64,000 nucleotides of DNA from VRUE01 sp963707965 (lineage in GTDB: Bacteria > Actinomycetota > Thermoleophilia > Solirubrobacterales > 70-9): contig CAVPRR010000004.1 of the NCBI GenBank assembly GCA_963707965.1, forward strand, positions 372,001 to 436,000. The letters run 5' to 3'. The notes under the pieces are model-generated. The model saw nothing but the letters and a program-made list of their open reading frames with translations, was not told the DNA's origin and searched no databases. Position numbers and translations under genes: made by a program. Below, in pieces: positions 1-8,359 of this stretch (position 1 is the stretch's first letter; every line of letters begins with the position of its first letter).

Positions 1-1124
1 AGCCGCGGGAGCCCGCCGCCGCCGCGATCGACGCGATCAACCGCTGTGGGGCGCCGGCTGTCGCCTGCGATGTCGCCTCCGGGGTCGACGCCTCGACCGG
101 GGAGGTGGAGGGGGTCGCGGTCGAGGCCGCCGTCACGGTCAGCTTCCACGCCGCGAAGCTCGGGCACCGGATCGCGCCGGGAAAGCGGTGCACGGGTGAG
201 CTGCGCGTGGCCCCGATCGGGATCCCGGATGGCGCTCCCGCGGTGCCGGCGGGGGGTGTGATCGACACGTCGGTGCTGCGCCTTGCGCCTCGCCGCGGGC
301 CGCAGTCGACCAAGTTCAGCTCGGGACAGGTGACGATCGCCGGAGGATCTCGGGGGTTGACCGGTGCCGTTCGGATGTCGTCTCAGGCGGCGATCCGCGC
401 CGGGGCCGGCTACGCGACGGTTGCCGTCCCCGCAGACCTCGAGCAGATCTTCGAGCAGGGGCAGCCGGAGGTGATGTCGGTGGGCTGCCCCGGCGGGGAC
501 GGATGCCTGGCGCCGGGCTCGGCGAAGGCCGTGGTGGCCTCCTTCGAGCGCGCCGCCGCGGGCGTGCTGGGGCCGGGCCTGGGCCGCGATCCGGGCTCGG
601 TCGAGCTGGCGCGGGAGGTCCTGGCCGCGATCGACGCCCCGCTGGTGCTCGACGCCGACGGGCTCAACGCGTTCGCGGGGGAGATCGAGCGGATTGCCGC
701 CCGCCGTGGGCCAACGGTCCTCACACCGCACGCCGGCGAGCTGGGCAGGCTGCTGGGGAGGTCTCCGGAGCACGTTTCGGCTCACCGCCTCGCCGCCGCG
801 CGGGAGGCGGCCCGGGCCGGCGATGCGGTGGTCGTGCTGAAGGGCGACGACACGATCGTCACCGATGGCGACCGCGTCGCGGTCAACTCCCTCGCGGCGC
901 CGGCCCTCGCCACCGCTGGAACGGGCGACGTTCTCTCGGGCATCGCGGCGGCCCTGCTCGCCCGTGGTCTTGACCCCTTCGCGGCCGCCTGCGCCGCGGT
1001 CGTCGCCCACGCCCGGGCGGGTCGCGACGCCGCCGCCCGGCTGGGTGCGGCCGAGGCGGTTATCGCCACCGACGTGATCGCCTCGATTCCGGTGGGGATG
1101 CTTCCCGACGCGCCCGTCGAATAA
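1..1124 (+). CDS. nnrD: Bifunctional NAD(P)H-hydrate epimerase / ADP-dependent dehydratase, 5' end cut by the window
   Basis: Repairs hydrated NADH/NADPH: the N-terminal YjeF domain epimerises the hydrate and the C-terminal domain dehydrates the S-form using ADP or ATP. The frame is open from base 3, without a start. The first about 75 residues match the end of the epimerase domain (CDVASGVDASTGEV, then TVSFHAAKLG). The dehydratase domain follows: GGSRGLTGAVRMSSQAAIRA, the TPHAGELGRLLG motif and the nucleotide-binding ATAGTGDVLSGI near the C-terminus. The CBS gene follows 76 nt downstream on the same strand and then alr, an arrangement also common elsewhere, where nnr sits near alr. Function is established at family level; the missing N-terminus is an effect of the window edge. 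Confidence 0.93.
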   Translation, partial: PREPAAAAIDAINRCGAPAVACDVASGVDASTGEVEGVAVEAAVTVSFHAAKLGHRIAPGKRCTGELRVAPIGIPDGAPAVPAGGVIDTSVLRLAPRRGPQSTKFSSGQVTIAGGSRGLTGAVRMSSQAAIRAGAGYATVAVPADLEQIFEQGQPEVMSVGCPGGDGCLAPGSAKAVVASFERAAAGVLGPGLGRDPGSVELAREVLAAIDAPLVLDADGLNAFAGEIERIAARRGPTVLTPHAGELGRLLGRSPEHVSAHRLAAAREAARAGDAVVVLKGDDTIVTDGDRVAVNSLAAPALATAGTGDVLSGIAAALLARGLDPFAAACAAVVAHARAGRDAAARLGAAEAVIATDVIASIPVGMLPDAPVE

Positions 1125-1200
1125 TCTCGACGTCAATGTCACCGCGCCCGCTCCATCCCGAAACCTCGGACACGTACGCTCCCACTGAGGCTCGCCCGGG

Positions 1201-1662
1201 ATGAAGACCGCGGCTGAGATCATGGACAGCCGGGTGCCGGCCATTTCCCTCGGAGCGGACGCGCGCAGCGTGATCGAGCTGCTCGCGAAGACCGACAAGG
1301 GCGCCATACCGGTGATCGACGAGGAGCGGCGCGTCGTCGGGATCGTCAGCGAGTCGGACCTGATCCTCAGCGACGAGCAGGCGGACCTGCACCTTCCGCA
1401 CTACCTCAACATCATGGGAGGCGTCGTGTTCGTCGGCTCGATGAAGGGTTTCGAGGAGCGGCTCAACAAGGCCTTCGCGACCAGCGTCTCGGACCTGATG
1501 ACCGCCGACCCGGTTGTCGTTCGCGTCGGCGACGACGCCGAGGCCGTGGCCAAGACGATCGCCGAGAAGCACCACAATCACCTGCCCGTGGTCGACAACG
1601 ATGGTCGCCTCGCCGGACTGGTCACCCGGGCCGATGTGCTGGCGGCCCTCGTCGACGCCTGA
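1201..1662 (+). CDS. CBS-domain pair protein
   Basis: A 153-residue soluble protein made only of two CBS motifs. The first spans about residues 5-60 (IMDSRVPAISLGADARSVIE then GAIPVIDEERRVVGIVSESD) and the second about 95-150 (DLMTADPVVVRVGDDAEAV then HNHLPVVDNDGRLAGLVTRAD). Tandem CBS pairs bind adenine nucleotides and usually act as energy sensors; the ligand here is not predictable. The insert between the two halves (about residues 60-95, HYLNIMGGVVFVGSMKGFEE) is typical of the stand-alone family. It ends two bases before alr, so it is probably cotranscribed with it. Confidence 0.9.
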   Translation: MKTAAEIMDSRVPAISLGADARSVIELLAKTDKGAIPVIDEERRVVGIVSESDLILSDEQADLHLPHYLNIMGGVVFVGSMKGFEERLNKAFATSVSDLMTADPVVVRVGDDAEAVAKTIAEKHHNHLPVVDNDGRLAGLVTRADVLAALVDA

Positions 1663-1664
1663 CC

Positions 1665-2774
1665 ATGGTGCGGGCGGTCGCCCGAATCGACCTCGCCGCA
1701 GTGCAGCGCAACTGTGCGCGGCTCAGGTCGGAGCTGCGCGAGGGGGCCGAGCTGTGTGCGGTCGTCAAGGCCGACGGCTACGGTCACGGGGCTGATGCCT
1801 GCGTCGAAGCGGCACTCGCTGGTGGCGCCACCACGCTGGCGGTGGCGACGGCGGCCGAGGCCGCCCCGATCGGACGCGGATTTCCCCATATCCGGTTGCT
1901 GACGATGGGGGCGCTTACGCAGGAGGAGTTGGACACGGCGCTTGCGGCCGGTTCCGAGATCGGCGTGTGGCGGCCCGGCTTCCTCGAGCTGGTGGCCGAT
2001 CGCGCCAAGGCGCAGGGTCGCCCGGCTCGCGTCCATGTCAAGTACGACAGCGGCATGGGCCGTCTGGGCAGCCGCGACCCGGTCGAGGTGATGGCCCTTG
2101 CCCGCGCCTGCGCCGAGAACCCGAACCTCGAGTTGGCGGGTGTCTGGACCCACCTCGCCACCGCCGACGAACCCGAGTCGTCGTTCTTCGACGAGCAGCT
2201 CAACCGCTTCGACGCCGTGGTGGAGGCGGTCCGGGCCGAGTTCCCCCGCGTGACCGTCCACGCCGCCAACAGCGCCGCGGTCTTTCGCGACCGTCGCTCT
2301 CATTTCGACATGGTGCGCTGCGGGGTCGCGGTCTACGGTCTCGACCCCTACCAGGGAGACCCTGGGGATCGCGGCCTCCATCCGGCGCTCTCGCTGCGCT
2401 CATACGTGGCGGACGTGAAGCACTTCGAGCAGGGCGACAGCGCCGGCTACGGGCGGACCTGGCGGGCGGGTGCCGAGACCTCCGTTGGCGTCCTGCCGCT
2501 CGGCTACGGCGATGGGGTTAGGCGCGGCCTCTCCAACAACGCCGACGTACTGGTGCGCGGCCGCCGCCATCCGCTGGTCGGCACGGTGTCGATGGACAAC
2601 GTGACGATCGACCTGGGGCCGGAAACGGATGTCGAGCCGGGCGACGAAGCGGTGCTGATCGGCTCCCAGGGGGAGGAGGCGATCCTCGCGGAGGAGGTCG
2701 CCGCTCGCCTCGGCACGATCAACTACGAGGTCACCTGCGGTATCTCGGCCAGGGTGCCCCGCGTGGAGAAGTGA
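1665..2774 (+). CDS. alr: Alanine racemase
   Basis: PLP enzyme that makes D-alanine for peptidoglycan. At 369 residues it has the usual length. The PLP lysine lies in AVVKADGYGHGA (about residue 37), the catalytic tyrosine region is GDSAGYGRTW (about residue 260), and SMDNVTIDLG and GTINYEVTCGISARVPR mark the C-terminal beta domain. The ATG lies two bases after the CBS stop. The last codons and stop (PRVEK*) are copied in a 24-nt tandem array just downstream, in the same frame. Confidence 0.96.
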   Translation: MVRAVARIDLAAVQRNCARLRSELREGAELCAVVKADGYGHGADACVEAALAGGATTLAVATAAEAAPIGRGFPHIRLLTMGALTQEELDTALAAGSEIGVWRPGFLELVADRAKAQGRPARVHVKYDSGMGRLGSRDPVEVMALARACAENPNLELAGVWTHLATADEPESSFFDEQLNRFDAVVEAVRAEFPRVTVHAANSAAVFRDRRSHFDMVRCGVAVYGLDPYQGDPGDRGLHPALSLRSYVADVKHFEQGDSAGYGRTWRAGAETSVGVLPLGYGDGVRRGLSNNADVLVRGRRHPLVGTVSMDNVTIDLGPETDVEPGDEAVLIGSQGEEAILAEEVAARLGTINYEVTCGISARVPRVEK

Positions 2775-2828
2775 TGCACGCCCCGCGTGGAGAAGTGATG
2801 CGTGCCCGGCGTGGAGGAGCGGCGCGGG
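2757..2828 (+). repeat. 24-nt tandem array at the alr stop codon (two exact cores plus a diverged third)
   Basis: Unit 1 (2757-2780) and unit 2 (2781-2804) share CCCCGCGTGGAGAAGTGATG; unit 3 (from 2805) is CCCGGCGTGGAGGAGCGGCG. Units 1 and 2 each contain the terminal alr codons and a TGA in the same frame, so the array looks like a duplicated gene end. Confidence 0.85.
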
Positions 2829-2850
2829 TGCTCGGTCTCCTAACGTTGGC

Positions 2851-4284
2851 GTGATGTTGCAGGACCGCACACCGAATCGCCTTGTCGAGTCTCCGCTGGT
2901 CGCCCTGGTGCGGCGAGCCCTCGACGGCGGCGGGGAAGCGTGGATTGCGGGCGGCGCGGTGCGCGACGCAGCGCTCGGGCGTGAGGTGACGGACCTCGAT
3001 CTCGCGGTGGCGGGGGATCCCCGGGCGGTGGCCGGGGAGGTCGCGCGGGAGGGTCACGGTCATGCCTTCGAGCTCTCGGCGGAGTTCGCAACCTGGCGCG
3101 TGATGGGGGCTGACACTTCGTGGCAGGTCGATGTGACGGCTCTGCGGGGCGAGACGATCGAGGCCGACCTCGCCGAGCGCGATTTCACGATAGGCGCTGT
3201 TGCCGTCCCCCTGACCGGTGGTGATCCGGTCGACCCTCATGGCGGTCTCGCCGATCTCGAGAGCCGGACCCTCCGCGCCGTCAGCGATCACAGCTTCGCG
3301 GCCGACCCCCTGCGGCTCCTGCGCGCCGCCCGCCTGGCCACCGAGCTGGAGCTGGAGATCGATCCCGGAACGGTTGCGCTTGCTCGTCGTGAAGCGCCCC
3401 GCGCCGCCGAGGCCGCTGGGGAGCGCCAGCTGGCCGAGTTGAGACAGCTCCTTGGCGCCCCCGACCCGCTGCGCGGGATTGCCCTTCTCGACGGGCTGGA
3501 GCTGACGGCCGTGGTCCTGCCGGAGCTCGAGGCCCTGCGGGGAGTCGAGCAGAGCCCCAACCACCACCTCGACGTCCACGGGCACACGCTCGCGGTGCTG
3601 GAGCGGATGCTGGACGTGGAGGCCGACCTCGAGCGCATCGCCGGCGAGCGCGCCGCCGATGCGCAGCAGCTGCTCGCGGAGCCGCTCGCGGATGAGATGA
3701 CGCGTGGCGTGGCGCTGCGCTTCGGTGCCCTGCTCCACGACATCGGGAAGCCCGTGACGCGCGGGGAGCGCGACGGCTACGTCACCTTCATCGACCACGA
3801 TCGCCAGGGCGCCGCCATCGTCGGCGCGCTGTGCGACCGCCTCCGGGCGAGCCGCTCTCTGACCCGGCACCTGCAGGGGCTGACGCTTCATCACCTGCGG
3901 CTTGGCTTCCTCGTCCACGAGGCGCCGCTGCCGCCACGCCGAGTTCACGAGTACCTGCGGGCGACCGAGCCCGTTGGGGCGGACGTGACCCTGCTCAGCG
4001 TCGCCGATCGACTTTCCGCCCGTGGCAGCGGGCCATTCGCGACCGAGGAGGCGGTCGAGGCTCACCTGCAGCTGGCCCGCCAGATGCTGTCGGCGACGCT
4101 CGACTGGCGCCGCGACGGCCCCCCCGACCCGCTGCTGCGCGGAGATGATCTGGCCGCCGAGCTGGGAATTCAGGAGGGCCCCGAACTGGGCGCGCTGCTC
4201 TCCGAGCTGGAGGCCGCCCAGTATGCGGGTGAGGTGGGCAGCCGCGAGGAGGCAATCGAGCTGGCCCGCCGGCTGCGCGGCTGA
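2851..4284 (+). CDS. CCA-adding / poly(A) polymerase-family nucleotidyltransferase with HD domain
   Basis: Class II tRNA nucleotidyltransferase-like protein of 477 residues. The pol-beta head has GGAVRDAALG and the two-carboxylate DLDLAV motif (about residues 33-53), with RDFTIGAVAV and DPLRLLRAARLATEL as the following family motifs. The HD domain sits near residue 290 (LLHDIGKPVTR) with a second His-Asp pair downstream. Likely role is tRNA 3'-CCA addition or repair, but HD-bearing members can act on other nucleotides, so the exact substrate is open. A GTG at 2851 or the next codon, ATG, can serve as start. Confidence 0.85.
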   Translation: MMLQDRTPNRLVESPLVALVRRALDGGGEAWIAGGAVRDAALGREVTDLDLAVAGDPRAVAGEVAREGHGHAFELSAEFATWRVMGADTSWQVDVTALRGETIEADLAERDFTIGAVAVPLTGGDPVDPHGGLADLESRTLRAVSDHSFAADPLRLLRAARLATELELEIDPGTVALARREAPRAAEAAGERQLAELRQLLGAPDPLRGIALLDGLELTAVVLPELEALRGVEQSPNHHLDVHGHTLAVLERMLDVEADLERIAGERAADAQQLLAEPLADEMTRGVALRFGALLHDIGKPVTRGERDGYVTFIDHDRQGAAIVGALCDRLRASRSLTRHLQGLTLHHLRLGFLVHEAPLPPRRVHEYLRATEPVGADVTLLSVADRLSARGSGPFATEEAVEAHLQLARQMLSATLDWRRDGPPDPLLRGDDLAAELGIQEGPELGALLSELEAAQYAGEVGSREEAIELARRLRG

Positions 4285-4356
4285 GCGCGGAATCCCGGCC
4301 GGCCCGAACCGGGATGAGCACTGACCTGCGTCCCGGTCAGATACGCTCCCGGCCGG

Positions 4357-4575
4357 ATGGGAAAAGAGGAGAAGATCGAGATGGAGGGCGAGATCACCGA
4401 GGCTCTCCCCAACACCATGTTTCGCGTCACGCTCGACAACGGCCACAAGGTGCTCGGCCACATCTCAGGGAAGATGCGCCGCCACTACATCCGCATCCTC
4501 CCGGGGGACAGGGTGAAGATCGAGCTCTCCCCCTACGACCTCGACCGCGGTCGCATCACCTACCGCTACAAATAG
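4357..4575 (+). CDS. infA: Translation initiation factor IF-1
   Basis: A 72-residue single OB-fold S1-type protein with the diagnostic MEGEITEALPNTMFRVTLDN, then GHISGKMRRHYIRILPGD and a C-terminal YRYK. It binds the 30S A site during initiation. The gene stands outside a ribosomal-protein operon here. Its last 10 bases overlap the end of the convergent glycosidase gene, both stops lying within 4566-4575. Confidence 0.98.
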   Translation: MGKEEKIEMEGEITEALPNTMFRVTLDNGHKVLGHISGKMRRHYIRILPGDRVKIELSPYDLDRGRITYRYK

Positions 4576-5783
4576 CCGCGCGGCCCATTTGTGGCCGATG
4601 GCACGCCGCCGGCGATCCCGTTCCGGTCCGCCAGCTCGGCGACCAGGGCTGACCAGGCGAAGCCCTTCGCTCCCAGGCCGGTTCCGTCACGAGGGTCGTA
4701 GTACTCGCGAAGGCCTTCGCGCTCCGCGGCGCCGGTCAGGCCGTTGGCAATGCGCGCAGCCTCCTCGTCGTAACCAAGCCTGCGCAGGCCCAGCCAGATC
4801 AGCCACGCGGCGTTGACCCAGGTTGGGCCTCGCCAGTAGCGGCGTATCGGCCCGCGGCCCCCGCCGGGCTCATAGCTCGGCTCCGAGACGGCGACCGAGG
4901 GCGGTCCGACCGGGGTCCGGAACCCCCCTGGTGCGAGAAGGTGCTCCTCGACCAGCCGCCGCCCGATCTCTTCCGGCAGGTCTGGCAGGGCGAGTGGTGC
5001 AAGTGCGGCCCAGGTGCGGACGCCGGGACGGGCGCCGCCCGGCTGCACCTCGTCGAGAAAGAGGCCACGCGGCTCGTCCCAGAGCCGCTCCACAAGAGCG
5101 GGCGTTGCGGAGGGGCGGCCCAGCGCCTGCAGCGACAGCGACCACATGGTGTTGACGAGGACCTCGCAGAGCACGGGACCGCCGCGGTCGCGTATCTGGC
5201 CGGCGTCGAAGCCGAGCCGCCGGTTGCGGCGCACCAGGCAGGGGAAGCCAACCCGCGCGTTCGCCCGCCTGCCCCAGACGGGGTCGAACTTCGGCGAGGC
5301 GTCGAGGCCGGACTCGTCCGGCTGCACGATCCACAACAGCCCGTCTCGATCGAGGTCGCGGTTGGCCGTCAGCCAATTTGCCTGCGCCGCGATCCCGGGC
5401 TCGGCGGCGGGGTCTCCCACGGCAATCCTCCATGCCCAGGCCAGCATGGGCGGCTGGATCGTCTCGGTCTGCAGCGAGCGGCGCGAATGCACGTTGTAGA
5501 AGGGGAGCCTTCCCAGCGAGACGGGGCGGTCCCAGAAGATCGTGTGGCCGATGAAGCCGTCGTCGCGCTGGGCGGCGAGCAGGCTCCTCAACTCGGTTTG
5601 GGAGCGCCCGGGATCGAACCGTCGCCAAACGATGGCCGCGAAGCAGGAGTCCCAGAACCACTGCCATGGATAGCGGCCTGGGCTGGGCCGGGTGTAGGCG
5701 TAGGTGACGCCACTCCGCTCGCCCTCCAGCCAGTTCTGGCGCAGGACGCGCTCGGCGAGCTCGGTTGCCGAGGGCCCGCTCAC
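4566..5783 (-). CDS. GH63-like (alpha/alpha six-hairpin) glycoside hydrolase
   Basis: A 405-residue protein without signal peptide. YPWQWFWDSCFAAIVWRRFD (about residues 38-57), QPPMLAWAW and the C-terminal YWRGPTWVNAAWLIWLGL are hallmark segments of the GH63/mannosylglycerate-hydrolase-like (alpha/alpha)6 barrel. Substrate cannot be read from sequence; candidates are glucosyl- or mannosyl-glycerate and alpha-glucans. It is the last gene of the operon beginning at 9920, 16 nt after the ABC permease. Start is GTG (MSGPSATEL). Confidence 0.8.
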   Translation of the reverse strand: MSGPSATELAERVLRQNWLEGERSGVTYAYTRPSPGRYPWQWFWDSCFAAIVWRRFDPGRSQTELRSLLAAQRDDGFIGHTIFWDRPVSLGRLPFYNVHSRRSLQTETIQPPMLAWAWRIAVGDPAAEPGIAAQANWLTANRDLDRDGLLWIVQPDESGLDASPKFDPVWGRRANARVGFPCLVRRNRRLGFDAGQIRDRGGPVLCEVLVNTMWSLSLQALGRPSATPALVERLWDEPRGLFLDEVQPGGARPGVRTWAALAPLALPDLPEEIGRRLVEEHLLAPGGFRTPVGPPSVAVSEPSYEPGGGRGPIRRYWRGPTWVNAAWLIWLGLRRLGYDEEAARIANGLTGAAEREGLREYYDPRDGTGLGAKGFAWSALVAELADRNGIAGGVPSATNGPRGYL

Positions 5784-5799
5784 ACCTGCCGAGGCCCCC

Positions 5800-6591
5800 T
5801 CACACCGCCGTGCGGCGCATCTCGCGCAGGGCGAGGGCGCCGAGGATCGCCAGCAGGGCGGACACCGCCAGCACCCCGGACCAGGTTTCCGCCCAGCTGA
5901 CGCCGCCGACGAAGCCCTGCCGGGCCGCGTCGACGACCTGGGTCACGGGATTGACGCGGGCGACGTCCTGAAGCCAACCCTGCAGGAGGGCAAGCGGCGC
6001 GTAGGCGGTGGTGGTGAGAATCACTGCGAGCGTTCCCGCCTGCATCAGCGGTGCCGCGGACTGGCTCTTGAAGCGCAGCGCCAGCATGGTTCCCCAGCAT
6101 GCGGCGACGGCCGCCATGGCGACGACCATTCCGTAGGCGACGAGGAGGCCGTCGATGCCCGGCCACTGCGCTCCCAGGGCCAGCGCCACGCCGAGGACCG
6201 CCGTCGCCGGGATCAACGACCGGGCGCTTGCCGAGAGGACCATGCCGGCCAGCAGCACCCAGCGCGGCGCGGGGGAGACGAGCAACCGGTCGACCCAGCC
6301 CTGCTCGATGTCGCGGGCGAGGTTGACGCCGGCGGCCGCCCCGGTGAAGCCCGCCCCCTGCAGCATGCTGACCGCGACGACGAAGCTCTCGTAGCTTTCA
6401 GTGGTGAAGCCGCGCAAGCCGGTCAGCGCGCCGAACACGCCGTTCAGCCCGAGGAAGAAGATGGTCGGCGCGAGCACGCCGGGTATCGCCGCGGCCGGCA
6501 CCCTCACCAGCTCGTTCTTGGCGCGCGAGATCAGCGCCCCGATCGTCGCCAGGTTCGCCCTCCAGGCGGGCAGCGCGGCGGCCCTCATCAT
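5800..6591 (-). CDS. ABC-2 type exporter permease (second)
   Basis: A 263-residue integral membrane protein with about six hydrophobic segments in the ABC-2 layout. DIEQGWVDRLLVSPAPRWVL is the amphipathic 'coupling' stretch of DrrB/NodJ-like permeases, and NPVTQVVDAARQGFVG precedes the last membrane helix, as is normal for the family. The start is the ATG at 6591, whose ATGA overlaps the stop of the preceding permease; the longer upstream frame is a shadow. With the other permease and the ATPase it should form one exporter of unknown substrate. Confidence 0.9.
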   Translation of the reverse strand: MMRAAALPAWRANLATIGALISRAKNELVRVPAAAIPGVLAPTIFFLGLNGVFGALTGLRGFTTESYESFVVAVSMLQGAGFTGAAAGVNLARDIEQGWVDRLLVSPAPRWVLLAGMVLSASARSLIPATAVLGVALALGAQWPGIDGLLVAYGMVVAMAAVAACWGTMLALRFKSQSAAPLMQAGTLAVILTTTAYAPLALLQGWLQDVARVNPVTQVVDAARQGFVGGVSWAETWSGVLAVSALLAILGALALREMRRTAV

Positions 6592-7391
6592 CCCGCCCGC
6601 AGCCGGTGTTGCAGTGCGCGAGCGCTTGCCCAGAGGCCCAGCGCGATGAGGCCCGAGATCGCCAGGACCGCGGCGAGCATGTCGGAGCCCGAGATCCCGG
6701 AGATCATCGGGTCGCGGATCCCGTTGACGATGAAGCTCAGCGGGTTGTACTTGGCGATCGTCTTTGCCGGCTCGATCATCAGTTCCTGGGGGAAGAAGGC
6801 GCTGGAGAGGAAGAGCACCACGAAGATCAGCGGGAAGAGGCCCTGCACAACGCTTGCGGTGCCGGTGCGCAGGGCAATCGCCGCGCCAATTCCGCCGACC
6901 GCGAGCGCCGAGGCCGTGACCAGGACGACCGCGATCGCAGCTCCCGCCACGCCACTCTCGATCTCGGCCCCGAAGATCAACCCGATCGCCAGGAACCAGA
7001 GGGCTGAGAACAGGCCCAGCGCCGCGGTTCCCGCGAGTCGCCCCAGGACGATCGTGAAACGGGAGATGGGCGCTGCGAAGAGGCGGTCGGTGAATCCCAT
7101 CTCGATATCGACGGCCATTGCGATGCCGCCACTGTTGCCGGCCAGCATCAGCGACTGCATCATCGCGCCGGCCAGCATGAACTGCAGGAAGCTCTGAACC
7201 GGTGGAAAGCCCGGCAGGTTGACGGCGCTGCCCGCGCCGCCGGTCTGGATCGCCAACAGCAGGGTCGGAAAGACGACGATCGGCGCCATCAGCTGCGGGC
7301 GGCGGAACGTCTGCCTGATGGAGCGCATGCCCAGCGTGCGGACGACTCGCAGGTCGAGGCGGAGGGAGCGAGCGCGGGCCTCTCCCGTCAT
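6588..7391 (-). CDS. ABC-2 type exporter permease (first)
   Basis: A 267-residue permease paralogous to its neighbour: soluble N-terminus, then about six membrane helices, with the coupling stretch DIEMGFTDRLFAAPISRFTI and the NPLSFIVNGIRD motif before the last helices. Overlaps the ATPase end by four bases (ATGA) and the next permease by four bases, indicating translational coupling. Separate permeases with one ATPase imply a heterodimeric membrane part. Confidence 0.92.
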   Translation of the reverse strand: MTGEARARSLRLDLRVVRTLGMRSIRQTFRRPQLMAPIVVFPTLLLAIQTGGAGSAVNLPGFPPVQSFLQFMLAGAMMQSLMLAGNSGGIAMAVDIEMGFTDRLFAAPISRFTIVLGRLAGTAALGLFSALWFLAIGLIFGAEIESGVAGAAIAVVLVTASALAVGGIGAAIALRTGTASVVQGLFPLIFVVLFLSSAFFPQELMIEPAKTIAKYNPLSFIVNGIRDPMISGISGSDMLAAVLAISGLIALGLWASARALQHRLRAG

Positions 7392-8359
7392 ACCTCCACC
7401 GGTTCCTGCTTCCCGCCCTCCCGCTGCTCCCGCTCGAGGTGGTGTCCCGTCTTTGCGACGAAGACGTCGTCGAGGGTGGGCTGGACCAACTCCAGCGAGC
7501 CGACTCCGATGCTCGCCTCGTCGAGCGCGCGCACGACCCGCGGGATGTCTGCGGCACCGTTCTCGACCTCGACAAGCACGGTCCTGCCGTCAACCGGCGG
7601 CAGCAGGCGGCCAATCCGCGCGCAGATCTCCTCCGCCTCGGCGATCGAGCCCTCCTCCAGCTGGAGCCGGACGTGAGGATTGCCGATGTCGGCCTTGAGG
7701 GCCTCCGGCGTCCCCTTGGCGACGATCCTGCCGCGGTCGATGATCCCGACGTTGTCGGCAAGCTGGTCGGCCTCCTCGAGGTACTGGGTGGTGAGGAAGA
7801 CGGTGGTGCCCTCGTCGTTCAGCAGCCGCACCTCCTCCCAGATCGTTTTGCGGCTGACGGGGTCGAGTCCCGTGGTCGGTTCGTCGAGGAAGAGGACCTG
7901 CGGCTCGTGGACCAGCGCCGCGGCCAGGTCCAGGCGCCTCTGCATGCCGCCGGAATAGGTGCCAACGCGGCGGTCGGCGGCGGCGGCGAGATCGACCCGT
8001 TCCAGCAGGTCGTCGGCCCGGCGCCTTCCCTCCGCGCTGGGGATGCCCTGGAGCGTGGCCTGCAGGCGGACCAGCTCCCGACCCGTCATCAAAGGGTCGA
8101 GCGCAGCCTCCTGCAGGGCTACTCCAATCGAGGCGCGCACGGCCCGCGCTTCGTTGACGACGTCGTGCCCGGCGACGGATGCCCGGCCGCCGGTGGGGAG
8201 CAGCAGCGTGGTCAGCATTCGCACCGTGGTCGTCTTACCGGCGCCGTTGGGGCCGAGGAAGGCGTATATCTCGCCCTCGTCGACCTCCATGTCCACCCCC
8301 TGGACCGCGAGCACCTCGTCGAAGGCACGCTCCAAACCCTCGACCACGATTGCCGGCAT
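7388..8359 (-). CDS. ABC transporter ATP-binding protein, DrrA type
   Basis: 323 residues with Walker A GPNGAGKTTT (about 33-42), Q-loop, signature YSGGMQRRLDLA, Walker B VLFLDEPTTGLD and the H-loop region. The about 80-residue C-terminal extension after the nucleotide-binding domain is typical of DrrA-like exporters (drug, lipid or glycan export). The ATG overlaps the amidase stop by one base (TGATG). It energises the two downstream permeases. Confidence 0.93.
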   Translation of the reverse strand: MPAIVVEGLERAFDEVLAVQGVDMEVDEGEIYAFLGPNGAGKTTTVRMLTTLLLPTGGRASVAGHDVVNEARAVRASIGVALQEAALDPLMTGRELVRLQATLQGIPSAEGRRRADDLLERVDLAAAADRRVGTYSGGMQRRLDLAAALVHEPQVLFLDEPTTGLDPVSRKTIWEEVRLLNDEGTTVFLTTQYLEEADQLADNVGIIDRGRIVAKGTPEALKADIGNPHVRLQLEEGSIAEAEEICARIGRLLPPVDGRTVLVEVENGAADIPRVVRALDEASIGVGSLELVQPTLDDVFVAKTGHHLEREQREGGKQEPVEV